From contig JABVXU010000376.1 in assembly GCA_013365365.1 (NCBI GenBank), positions 1-53,242 on the forward strand: 53,242 nucleotides of DNA, written 5' to 3'. Positions 39,253 through 51,800 of this stretch are shown here, piece by piece; position 1 is the first letter of the stretch; every line of letters starts with the position of its first letter. The position numbers and the translations under genes are program-made. The DNA is from Cruorifilaria tuberocauda (taxonomy: Eukaryota; Nematoda; Chromadorea; Rhabditida; Onchocercidae). The notes under the pieces were generated by a model. It was given only the letters and a program-made list of their open reading frames with translations. It did not search any database and was not told where the DNA came from.

Positions 39253-39718
39253 AAATGACTGTTCGACTTGAATCAAAGTTCTGAAGTAATAGAAAAAGCC
39301 AATTCCTGTGAAAAATGCAAAAATTAATTATTAAATCCTCAAAGAGAGAACTTGATATAGTGTTTTCAAGAATTGCGGAGCAAAATGTACAAGAATATGG
39401 TACTAGATTACCAGCATAATTAATGTATTTACTAATCTGATTTGTGCATCCTACAATGTCTCTCTTTTATTGATGTCCTGTATAAATAAATTAAATAAAT
39501 TAATAAGTCAGACAACAAGATAATAAGACTATATAACAATAAGACTCAATCGACTATATAATAAGTCAACATGAAACAGAAAAAGCAATTGAATCATGCT
39601 TAACAAATAATTACAATTATATTATAGCACATATCACATTGACAAATATCACATTGACAAACAATATAACTTATTAAGAAAGCATGAAATTAGCTGTATT
39701 GAACATCGCTACCAAAAT
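39253..39718 (-). other. Intercistronic region between hut-1 and PWP2
   Basis: 466 bases between the hut-1 stop and the PWP2 start. It contains hut-1 3' UTR, a small 15-base tandem duplication (ATCACATTGACAAAT type) near 39629-39662 and the acceptor noted above. No separate gene is visible. Confidence 0.7.
39281..39283 (-). promoter_or_regulatory. Candidate spliced-leader acceptor of PWP2
   Basis: The minus strand reads ATTACTTCAG, ending 28 bases before the PWP2 ATG. With hut-1 upstream in the same direction, it could receive a spliced leader in operon processing. Confidence 0.4.
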
Positions 39719-41578
39719 TTACGACAGTTTGTTCTGAGCAACACTTTCATCAACAATTTTCACTTTCCTAATGGACGCTTTCCTTTTACTTTCGATAGCA
39801 TCTAATAACAAGCCAGTAAATACAACAGCGGTAGCTAAAAACTGTCGCTGCGATAGAGTATTATTAAACAAAACCACTGAACTGAGCATCGTGAATAGTT
39901 TACGTGTTGTTGTTATAATCGAACAAGTCAATGGACCGAACTCTGTCACGGTTTTGAAAATAAAGAACTGAAAATATTCGAAAATTATCTAGAGAAACTA
40001 TTTTAAAAAATCAAAATTTCTAATTTATGAAAATTAAATCTATAATCTTAGAAACAGAAAGAAACTTGCGGTTTAAAAAAATACCTGTCCTAAAGCACTT
40101 GCAACTGCAAGGATAAGTAGCTCCATTATTACTTTTGGGTAAGATTGCACAAATATCATGAAATCGAATAATTCACCAGTCAAAAGCACGCCGATCAGAA
40201 GATATAACGATGAAAATAAATTCATATAATACATCATGACATGTGCATTTGTCTTATGCTGCTGACGGATTTTATCTTGTATTGCGCCTGTGATACCATC
40301 CATTGCCAATGACAGCAACTATAAGTTTGATATATTTCGTCTTTTCCACTAGATTTCGATAAAGTCTATGTTTTCAAACAAATATTAGAAGCAAACTAGA
40401 CTTCTCTACGGAAGTCAATTAACGACATCATGGTTCCAGCCGAATGCCCAACAAACGAAGTTTAAGTTTGCATAACAACAGATTTATTTATAAATGCTAT
40501 GGTTAGCAGGACATTAAACCAGTTTCCAAGGACTAAATATAAATCTCCTTTAAATCATAATATATTGAGTCTTCAGTTATTACTGATGTTATGACATATT
40601 GGTCAAACTCGTTCATCAATCCAAAAAACGTTCATTATGTAACTTTGAAAAAATCACGACAACGTACCAGTAATAGTTCACCAAAACCTAAACTGAAAGA
40701 TTTTCCACTTGTGGTACCTGCTTTCTCCTTATACAAGAATAACATAACACCAAACACAATCATTAAAACACAGCAATATTTCTTCAAATGATATCGCTTA
40801 TTGAAGAAGAGAAAACCGAAAACCATTATTGGTATTGGTTTACAAGATTTGCCCAATACCTAAAACGAATTAATAAATCCAATAATGTGAAAAAAAATTC
40901 AACGCGATCTGTTTATTTTTAAACAGAAATATGATAAACAAGTCCTACTCTCACAAAAAATAACTAATCAAATCAAATTTCTAGAAAGTGAGAAAAAGAA
41001 GATCATGAATTGTGAAAATATTCGTGACGTGAGCAAAGAAAATTATTTCATATTCATACAAACACTGAAAAAAGGCTGACCTGTGTCGGATACGATATGT
41101 ATTGCAGTGCATGATTGCTTGTAATCATTGCAAATAAGTAACTTGTGCAAGCAACAGTATATATGCGTATCGGAACACTATCTCTCGTTTTGCCTCTCAA
41201 AATATAAGCGAACGCTGTATTTGCAACACACTGCACAAATACAAGTGCTTGTGTGTATGTGAAACGCTGCTTGCCATCAGAACCATACTTACCCTTTGTT
41301 CTGAAACATTCAAATACATATCTATTATCTTTTTAAATCAGTCAGCTAACGCTATGCATAATATGCTTTCAAGTCTTCAAAAAAAATCTTTATTTCAAAC
41401 AAAATCAAAAGCCATAAGCTTACATTGATTCTTGAATAATTCCAAACCAAAGATAACAAAGCATAGTACCACCGGCGCAGAATATAAGATTGGCTACTTG
41501 CTTCCATGGTGCTTCATTCATGCAAACTTCATCTCCTAACTTTTTGCAGTTATTAGTTGTTTCACACATTTCTTTCAT
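39719..41578 (-). CDS. hut-1: UDP-galactose/nucleotide-sugar transporter-like HUT-1 (SLC35B1), five exons
   Basis: Multi-spanning ER membrane carrier of the SLC35B1/HUT1 family, linked to nucleotide-sugar or adenine-nucleotide exchange and ER homeostasis. Exons: 41578-41424, 41300-41081, 40859-40668, 40318-40085 and 39967-39719 (TAA), giving 349 residues. Family landmarks: [102 protein letters not shown] and [19 protein letters not shown]. Hydrophobic segments are spread as expected for about ten transmembrane helices. The C-terminus, QNKLS, lacks the dilysine of the human protein. ATG 41578 is the first in-frame ATG after a TTTCTTTAG acceptor at 41630-41629. The N-terminal 30 residues before NLIFCAGG are unusually Cys-rich. 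Confidence 0.95.
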
Positions 41579-42881
41579 CAGTCTGAAGATCTTTGTATAT
41601 ATTAAGCATCTGCCAAATACTCCTTCCGCTAAAGAAACTGTCACAGGATAATTTCGTATAATTCATCAACTTGATTCATTCCAAAAAAATTTAACTGTAA
41701 AAACAATCTGACATGATTAGTCTTCGATAACACACAAAGTAGGACATGACCTAACAAAATATTTAAGTACTACTTATATATTTTTCAACAAGACAATTCT
41801 TACCACATCTTCCTTATATGTAGCATATTTCCGAATGCATAAATTTGACTGAAAGTAACGAAATGGTTGAATAATCCAAAGACTATGCCGTAAATTTACG
41901 GCTAAGATGACGAATTATAGACTTTACATAATAGAAAAAAGACTACTAAAGCAAATGAGAGGAGAGAAACTAATAAAGTTGTAGCGGGAAAGATCTAATA
42001 TTTCATACAAAATAAATATACTAAACAAAGGTGAAAACATATTGTTCCGGGAAAACAAAGTTAAAAAGCATTATTTTTATTACTGACTTGAAGTTCTTCT
42101 CTTTGCACAGCCGAGAAATCCCTCGGACGAAATCGAAAAGTAGAAATATTACCAGCGCACTTTTTCATCACATTTTAGAAATTCAACGATTATATTTTAG
42201 CTATTTGTTCCCATACCGTTTTCTTGACGCAGTAAATTTGGCTACTTGCTTCCAAACCTTTCGCGGCAGAAGAAAATTAAATCATTTCAAAACCAAAGGC
42301 AATCGTGCAGCTCAATATTCCTCGCACTTTTCTAATTGTTGTAGCGGAAAAAAAATTAGTGATATTTTAGGATTGATATGATAACGATTGATAGTGTCTT
42401 TTCTTTCCTTTAAATTTTGTTAAGGCAATGAGCGATTTAATGTCTAGAATTCTATTGTCTACTATACTTTCGTATTCTGTATATTTTAATTTGTCGTTAC
42501 TGTGTTGCTATTCATTTTTAGGTTACAGGATATTTTCATCATTTTTACGTGTATCGATATATTCTTAGCGCTGTTCCTCAATTGTATTATTTGGAAATAT
42601 CCGAATGATATTTCCCCAAGTCTTATTTGACTACTGTCTTTTTGACTTTTTATGTTTTCTGAGTTGGATTTAATTTGTAGTTTAATAGCTATAGACCTCA
42701 AACATAGGTGTGGGAATTATGGTGTATGCTTTTGATCAAATAGTGGAACTTTATCTGCTATTGATATTTCCATTCGTATTGTAAAATTAAATTTCAGTTA
42801 ACTGATTCCGTGTTTACTTAGATTTTTGTAGAAGTGTTAATGATAGCAGATATTTTTAGATTTATAGTATTTATCTACTCG
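41579..42881. other. Divergent promoter region between hut-1 and the RS-protein gene
   Basis: 1.3 kb separating two start codons that point apart, so it probably holds both promoters. The 116-residue frame at 42031-42381 begins with GTG and resembles nothing I know. TTTTTAG and TTTATAG candidate acceptors lie just before ATG 42882. Confidence 0.6.
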
Positions 42882-45800
42882 ATGGATGAACCTGAAAACA
42901 TTGTGATGGAAGATAATTGTCGAAAAGGAGAAAACGATGGCAATGAAGTAATGTGCCCGAAACGGAACGCTACGCAAAAAAGTGTGACGGATGAGCTTGA
43001 GTTTGAGACGGAGGACGAATATGGTATCCATGTAGGCGATATTCCCAAGGTTGCACATGGAGAATCTAATTCTCCGGAGCACTTTGCATTATCAACAAAA
43101 ACTCATGGAGAAGTTGTTGTAGAGAGGACATGTTCGCATTCTAGGATAAGAAAAAGCGAAAATTTTGATATTGACGAATTTGATGTCGCTGGTCAAGATC
43201 TTCAAGAAAATCAATGTGGTGATGAAAGTAGTGCCGAAAATGTTGCTGAGTCGACGAAGCAAAGCTCATCAGAGATATCGCAAAATAAGGTAGCATCTTT
43301 ACTTACGTTTATATCTTGGATGCGTCGTGTTACTTTACTTGAATTCCATTTCACAATTCAAAGGTTTTGAAAATGAGTTGTAATTCCATAAACTGAAAGA
43401 ACTCACTTTAGGTTGGAGAAGCGACGGATGACAGTTCAGAAACAACAGAAACGCGAAATGTTTATAATGCTGGAAAACTTCATTCTCAAAGTTAGTTTGA
43501 ATAAGCTAACTTTATCTTGGTGAAGCAGAAAGAATGAAATAATTAAACTGAGCGTTATTTTTTAAAACTGTGATGAATTATTTTGTTATTGGGTAATTCT
43601 ATTATTTTAAGAAGGACAAATTTCATAAACAGAAAGTAATTTTTCAAATAATTGGTCATTACTATCAAAATGCTTGAATTGATCAATCATTGTCATTATC
43701 AGCTCATATATTGTGTTACGAGCGCGTCGCAGATATCTTAAGTGGTTTTATGTTAGAATATCTGCTCTAGCATGCATAAATAGAATGTATTTAAAATAGT
43801 AAAATAGATAAGTAAGATTCAAAATAAGGTATATAAATGAAAAGTAAATTCAGTCTCTAATTATAATTTGTACCTACAAAATGAAGATACTCAGAGATAG
43901 CAGTTATTTTATTACATTATCTTTTTACTTTTAGGTCCGAAACACTATATCCCTCCAGGTTGGGTTTATCAAGGTGAAAGTGATGGGTATCGATATTACG
44001 TCGGTTGCGCAGGAGAGGTAAGTGCTGGTAATGAGCATTATACTTATCATTCGTCGTTTATATTCATTTTATTTATTCCAATTATTTGAAAACTTTAATT
44101 GTTCTTGCCGTTGCTAACTTGCTGGAAAAAGTTATTCGGTAAAAAATGTGTATTTTGCATATTTTGTTTAATTATTTTGCATATTTTGCTTGAGTCATCA
44201 AAATAATTTTTACGACAAAAATTCTCGTTCTTTTAATAAATAAATAAATAACCTTACTGATATAAAGATATGGAAATCCATTTATCTCATGTGACTAATT
44301 GATTTTTTGTTGCCAAACGTTGCCAATCGTTTTATATTCATTTATGCAACATATTGCTTAGTTACATTTTTTGTTCGCTGTAGTGAGCGGTCGGTTGGTC
44401 ATGCGCTTCTTTAGCTCTAGAGCGTACGTACGACCGAACACCTATCGTTATGCTATGCTTCCGGTTTGCCACTAACTTTTATTTAGTTTCCGTTTGATAT
44501 ACAATTTGAAAGTAATAATTTTAATCCAATCATACCTTTTTGCAAGTCAAAAGAAACGGGACATTTTCAGATAGGTTTTTTGAGAAATCTTCACTAATCT
44601 ATTTTAGTATTGTTTCACAGTATAGGATTGTTAATTTGTTTTATCCCTGCCTCTTTCAGGGACTTACGTAGTTTCATATTCATTCTGTGGTCGCTTCACT
44701 AACCGACCGAATATCCTTGAACTTTAGTTTTAAATATAATTTGAAATTTCCAGAAAGATTTTTGTATGTTTAAAATATAGTTAATGCAGCATTTCAGTAG
44801 TACTTTCAAAGTTAAAAGTTGTTTTTTTAGATATATTCAGTGGACAGAGATGGTTACTGGTACATGCAGGATAGCAGCGGCAGTTTTATCCCATATAATG
44901 GTTACCAGTACAATCGCGGAGCGCACAGTTCCTTGTTTCCACGTGACAGTCAAGGACGGTTTATTTTGCCAACGAATGCACGTGGTGAAAAATCTTTTCC
45001 AGTGGATACAAATAATATGCCAATTTTCCCGTTCGACACAACCACTCATTTGCCTACTTTTCCTGTAGATGAAAGTGGACAACCTGTATTTCCAACTGGT
45101 GCTCTCGGAAGACCTATTGTACCAATCGATGCAAACGGTAGTTTCTTCAAGAAATCTTTAAATCTCTGTTAACAAGTTTTTGCAGTCTTTAATTTTGTTT
45201 AGATTATTGAAATTTGATGAGATGCAGCATATTGCAAAGTTTGCGGAATCAAAGTGTTAACAATTGTTCATAGAGTATTCATAGATTAAACTTTTTTATT
45301 CTGTATTGATGTTCTGTATATATAGAATTAAATCTAGAAAAAATCTATGAAATTCGCTGTGAAATTATTATATACAAACTTCGAAAGATTAAGTGATAAT
45401 TTTGCCAGCAATAGTGGTAGTGATAAAGAGACAAAAGATTGGAAATCAAATTATAGTTTTTTGGCCTTTTCTTTTTGCTATGAATCATTGATATATTTCA
45501 ATTAATTGAACTGATTTCAATTAGTATTTGCAGGTCTAGCTATATTCCCTCGTGATGCAAGTGGTCGATTTATATTTCCATCTGGACCAAATGGCAAGCC
45601 CACAGCACCCGTAAACATCTATGGTATTATTTATTTGGATTTTTTCCCTAATTTTGAACCGTTTATATTAAATTCTTTATATTATTGAAATTAATTGTCA
45701 TATTAAAAAATCGACAATTTATTTTTTATTTTTTTATTTATTTATTTTTTGTAATTCGTTTAACAAATTCCTTGTAGGTGTCCCAGTAATGCCGTTGGAT

Positions 45801-48800
45801 GAACAAGGCAAGCCAGTAGTACCTTACGATGCGAGCGGAACACCTCTCATTCATTTGGCTAGTGATGGTAGTTTTGTCATCCGTGTTCTTGTCTTTTTTT
45901 ATCATGAAAGATTTCAGCTTATGTTTAGCCTTTTCAGTCTACGGTTAGTTTGGGCAACCAAAAACAACAATCAGAGGAGTGCGGCCAGTGCTACTATAGC
46001 GGCGCGTGTTGCATCACTACAGTCATGTTCTGTTCTTCATTTACTATGATTTATTTTTCGTTGTAAATTCTTTTCTATGAAAAACGGAGCAGAAGGCACT
46101 GAAAGGAATAGAAAAGTACTAGCGTACATTGGTATTATTGGTACTTGGCTCGATTTGTAGGCATAAATCGATGTTTTCTGTGTGCTAGAATGTGGAATCG
46201 AGCAAATCAGTGATGCGCCCGAATATTGCTCGCCTGAGCCGAAACTCTCTGAGGCTGTACTGTATCAGTATCTGAAAAAGGAGAAAAGTGGTAAAACGAA
46301 ATTAAATACGACTTCATGAGTAGGCTTTGTTATCCGTTTCTTATTTTGCTACCTCTCTCTTTTGCAGGTATAACTCCTCTTACCGAAGAAGAATACCAGT
46401 ACTCTTTGCAGTGGAATGACTATTACAATCGTTATTATAAGAATACTGCAGAACAAGTTTGTCATTTTTAATTTTTAATCGAATATAATAAAACAAGAGG
46501 TCAAATTTGCAAGATTCTTGAAAATTTAAAATTATTCTCCTATTCTCGATCCATAGAACTTTTTTGTTTGTGGTTTTTTTTCTTAAAGAAAGCATTCATT
46601 TAATCTGCCCTTGCTTGATTTCCTCAGGTTAGATTCCATCTCTAATTCTTTCCACTTCTTTACAATAAGAATTTCCGGAAATAAGTCATTTTATCACTTG
46701 ATGTTAACTAACTGCTACTTTTCTAGCTGCAGTAATGTTATTCAATTTTATTTAATCGTATTGTGGCTTGTTCATAATTTAGAAAGTAACCGGTTCAAGT
46801 CAGTCTGCGGCACAGCTGACTACTGCAGATGATACATATGAACAAAAAGTAAAGAATATGAAGTTGCTGAAAAAGGTAGTGTTTTTTCCCATCGAAATTT
46901 CAATTCTTGAAGATTTTTTTATAGAAAAATTCTCATGATTTCTATCTTTACTTTATGAATTTCTATCGAATTGCAGGTTCGGCCTGAAGACATTGATCTA
47001 CCACCGTGTGTGCCACCTCCGTCATCAACACAGCCTCCACCATTGGTTTCAGATGGAGCAGCGTCTGTTGAAAAAGGGAAAAAATCAATGCATGATCCTG
47101 CTTTAAAGGCAAAGACTAAGAAAATGATTGAAATGCAGCTGAAATTCTCACGCAAAAAGTTGCGTGACACAGTTAATCCTTCAGTTCCAGCAGTGCTGAC
47201 TAGTGAAACAATAAACACATGCGCTGAGCACGCGCGGTTACCGCGTGAGCCAAGCGATTCGCCGGAAAATATTGACAAAATGAAATCACCAAAGGAACGT
47301 CCCCCTCCTCCTCCTCCGATGCGAGCTTCAACTCCAGATCAGCCTGCGTCAGCAGAACCTGATAATATTGGGATGAGAGAATCACTTGATGCAAAAACAT
47401 TCGATGGTGCGTCGAAATTACTGGATTTACAGATTACCCAAAAATTAAGCAAAAGTTCTAGCGATGATTCAGAGACAAAAGAGCAAATCGCTATCATTCA
47501 TCCAGAATTTACTCCAATTATCCTTAATGTATTGGATAGTACATTCGAAACATCAGACGATAACATAAAGTATTTTGAAAACCCAAAATTGTTCTCATAT
47601 TCAGGCAAGAATTTGGCGAGTGAATTTCAAATAGATAGTCAAGTTTTCGGGAAAGAAGCTACAATGAAGATGAGTGAACGCACATTTGGATCGAAAGATG
47701 AAATTACTTCTGGAAAGCAGCCAGGACCTGTTTTGGCAGATGTTGCAGTTGGGATGAATACTATCTCGGAAAACCAACCTAAAGATAAGGAAAACGCTGA
47801 AGAAGAAAAGGTTCTTATCTGCATTGTTATTAAAATTTCTATCAGAACATATAACTAAAATTCTTTAGAATTAATTATCTGTAAAATATTTCAGAAATTG
47901 TGTTGGAGTGAAGCAGCAATCCATTATTTCATTAGTGTTTTATTACTATCCACCAAAAGAAATGCCGAGAAAAACCAAAATTATAAGTTTTAGGTGGCAA
48001 CAAAAACACGACCACATGATGGTGACAATTGCGAGTCAAAAATCGATAACAGAATATTGCGAAAGCGTGATGATAAGAATGAAGCTATTGCGACTTCACA
48101 TGATAAACGTTCTGAGAAGAAAGCGCGTCATCGTGATGGATCGAAAGACAGAAGAAAACGAAGAAGGTAGGTTTTAGGTCTACAGATTTTTGATGCTTTT
48201 TCTTCGGCACAATCGCTTTCTGCGGAACAGTTCATCCAAAAAAAAAAAATTTCTGCAACTATTATCTTTGTTCATTCTTTTGTAAGTGAATTCTCAAAGA
48301 TCGTTTGGATTTCAATGATGAATCAATTTTGAAGTGAGAGCAAACAGCGACGCTCACGAAGTCGATCGTCATATCATGACTCACATCGTAGAAGTCGTTC
48401 CCGAGGGACGAAACACAGAAGTCGAACTCGGAGTCGTACACCACGTGATCATTACTATCGTAGCAGATACCGTTCGCGAAGTCGAGATCGATTCTACAGA
48501 AATGAATCTTCCTATTACGAACGTCGTAGTTATCGACGTTATAGGACACCTGACGCCGAAGATAAATATTCGTATCGAAGACGATACTCCTCATCTAGAA
48601 ATAGATCTCCAAGACACGAAAGGTCATCATACTTTTTTATATTTTTGTAAATTTTTATAGCTTATCTTGGAATATCTATATCTTTAGATCATTTTGTTTC
48701 CTTTTTTTAGATAGTTTTTTTCAAACCTAAGCATCAGTTGGTATTAACACTAAATTCGATTTTCAAAGAAAATTTTAATGGTTTTTTTCTAGTCGTAATT

Positions 48801-51800
48801 CATCCACTTGTATAAATAAGTTATATTGATCTTTTATTATATGCCACTATTATTAAGGAAACTTTTACATATTTCCTTGAACTGTTTGTTTAAAATTACA
48901 GCAATATTTCAGTTCTTCGGTTTTCAAACAGTGAGCATCAATAAATTTGCAGGAGTGCAAGCCGAGATATGACACCGACAGCTGATAAATCAAGCAGAAG
49001 TCGTAGTTATTATGACCGATCAAAAAGCTGTACTGAATCACCAATTGTTTCGCGGCATTCTTCTATTGCACGTTCAATTTCACCAAACAAGACTACCGAC
49101 AGTCGTAATCGAAGCTCCAGCAGACGTAATTCTCCAGGTAATATTTCATATTTTCAAATTCACAAAATTTTTTAACTTTTACTGAATTTAGTTTACCGAA
49201 TTATGTTCGCTAAAAAAGTTTTTACAAGGTCTACAATTTTATTTTAGAAATAGTGGGACATGAACCCGAAAAATCACCGCTACAACCGACTGAGGACATG
49301 GAATCCATGAACAGTACAATTGATATGCACAAATCAACCCATCAATCAGCAAGTTCTCGCAGTGAAAAGTATACCTTTCAAATTTATATCATCGAATGCT
49401 GCAGAAATTTACACGTCAGATTTATTTAAAATTCAGGTCATATGAAGAATATGAGGCCTTTCAGGGGGAGATCTGATATGTGGAGACATTAACGGATATG
49501 TCCATGAATGATGCAGAGGCGAAATCAGTGATGAAGATAAAATCTTCTAACTGCAAGAAGGGATATTCCCTTCTTGGTTTGAATTTTAGTAATTCATTCA
49601 GGAACCGAGACCTATATGTACTTCTTTTTAATAAATCTACGATTTTGCAGGAGTTCAATAAAAGGACTCGAAGTTAAAGCTGAAAAATCAAGGAAACACA
49701 AGAAAACCAAAGAAAAACACAGAAAAAGAAAGAAGAGTCACCATAAGAAGTTAGTTACAATAGTTAATAAGAGTTGTTTTCTGTTATTTATTTCCATTTC
49801 TGTAAGAATTATTAAATTTTTCGTGGCAGATAGACATATCTTTGCATGTATCTAATAGTGATCTTTTTTAGAAAAGATAAAAAAAGATCAAGTTCGTATA
49901 TGGCTGAAAGTGAATCGAATGAGAATTATAAGGCGCCATTAATCCCATTAGAAGAAACAAATTTGAGTCTGTAAGTATAATCGTCCTACGTGCTAATTCG
50001 TATTTGTTTTCACTTTTACCATATTTTTTCAAAATTTATCACCACTCATTGCCATTGCTAACGCTTTTTTACACAGCTTAAGATTTCCTTGCTTATTCTT
50101 CTTTGTTTTATTTAATTGTGATAGATTTATTTCAGGAATTCATCCTTGAATCAATTAGCGGATGAAAGGGCAGGATCAATGGCCAGTCGGAAAAAAGAAT
50201 CGATTGATTATAAAAATGTAAGAATCATTTATCAGCTGTCTTTTATTCGATGAAAATTCAGAGTTAGAAGTGTCAAATGAAGGCTTAATTTTTAAATTCA
50301 GGAGAGAATGAAAAAGAAAAAGGACAAAAAAAAGAAGAAAGATCGTCACAACGCCAGCTCAGAAAGAACTGATGTTACGAAAAAGGTCTCGCTCGAAACA
50401 CTAGAAGATGGTGAAGTCATCACTGAGAAAGATATATCACCGAAGTAATTTTTATTTCGCAAATTTGCTGTTATTTTTTGTTTTTTTCTTTATCATTTAT
50501 TATGCTAATCAGGTAAGGATTGTTGTAAGTTGCATTTAAAACTTCTTATTCATTGTTGAATATTAAGAAATCCGGTCATCTACAAAGTGCAATACCTTTC
50601 ATACTTTTATAATGTTGAACAAGAAATCGATTTAAAAAATTTGATTTAAACATTTTCTTTCGAACTAGCTTTTCGTTAATGAAGTATAATCTTTTCAGGA
50701 CGAGGGAAAAAGTGGTTGATTATGTTACATCTGAATCAGAAGGAGAGAATAATGCAAAGGAATCAGAAAATCCTGATGAACAGCTAGCCGAAAATTGTAA
50801 TACAAAAGTAAGTTTCACAGTGGATCAATCGTTAGTTTATGAATTGGTTTTTCTTTATACATTAATAATAGATAGTTCAGGCTGGTAGGTGAATTCAAAT
50901 TAACTGGAAGATGAAGAATAGCAGTTTAAGAGAAGCAAAAACAATATCGATCCAATACATTTAATTTCACATAGCTCGGCCAGAAAGCTTCGTGATCGTT
51001 AACTTTCCTTGAAGTAGACGAAAGTTAATTGAGAACATTAATAGATTGTAAAACAGTGCTTTCTTTGTCGTTTTTCCTGAATGAAGATATTCTTCAGAGC
51101 ATTCCTCTGGTGGTAAAGTTTGTAGCCAATCCTAAGGTGTCAGATAATTCAGCCAAACTTAAAGAGAATTTCAACGATGCTGAGATCATTCGACCGTCAG
51201 TTTTGTCGTTCGATTTTGTTGATGAAGTATGCTTTAATTGGTTTTCTTTAGTTATTTTTTTCTTGAAATTGTTTCGTTACTGGTTAATTGTCTTCTTTTT
51301 CATTAATTTTTGGAATGGCAATGAATCTAGAAATTTTGAGATGCATTTTATAGTGTATCTGTTATTTACGAATATGATCAAACAATTTTGGTCTTCAGCA
51401 GAAGTCGTATGTGAACTTTTTGAATTTCTTTTTATGAGATTAAGTAGTTTTATGTTCTTTAACCTGTTACAGGTATTGAAGGCTCCTCAAGGTGATATCA
51501 ATATATCTAAATTAGAAAACAACGCGGAAGTAAATTATGAGCCGATAAATCCTAAGAAGGACACGAAAATTACAGTGGACCTCGAAGATGATGGGTAAAC
51601 TTTTTACCAAACTAGAGTAGTTTGAAACGGAACTTCTCTTTTATGTCAAATACTTTACACTTTTTGAAGCGAAATTTATGGAAGTGACTTAATATTGTTC
51701 CGAACTTCCACTTATATGAGGGATATATTGCTGGATTATTTTTAAATATTTGTAGGATTTCCCATAAGCTGAAAGATTCGACCAGCGATTTTAACGAAAT

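Noticed and set aside
42238..42254. 17-base perfect match to hut-1 exon 1 (41490-41506)
   Set aside because: Similarity fades at once on both sides; a few matches of this length are expected by chance in 53 kb of AT-rich DNA, so I do not call a pseudo-exon.
42031..42381. 116-codon plus-strand frame between hut-1 and the RS-protein gene
   Set aside because: Starts with GTG, composition unlike neighbouring exons, no recognisable motif.
45868..46188. Possible extra exon at the CTTTTCAG near 45938
   Set aside because: The required phase gives a stop after three codons; joining 45867 to 46189 keeps the frame open.
47895..47993. Alternative exon start at TTTCAG 47894
   Set aside because: In the required phase it runs into TAG at 47991-47993; the acceptor formed by that same TTTTAG gives an open Arg/Lys-rich exon.
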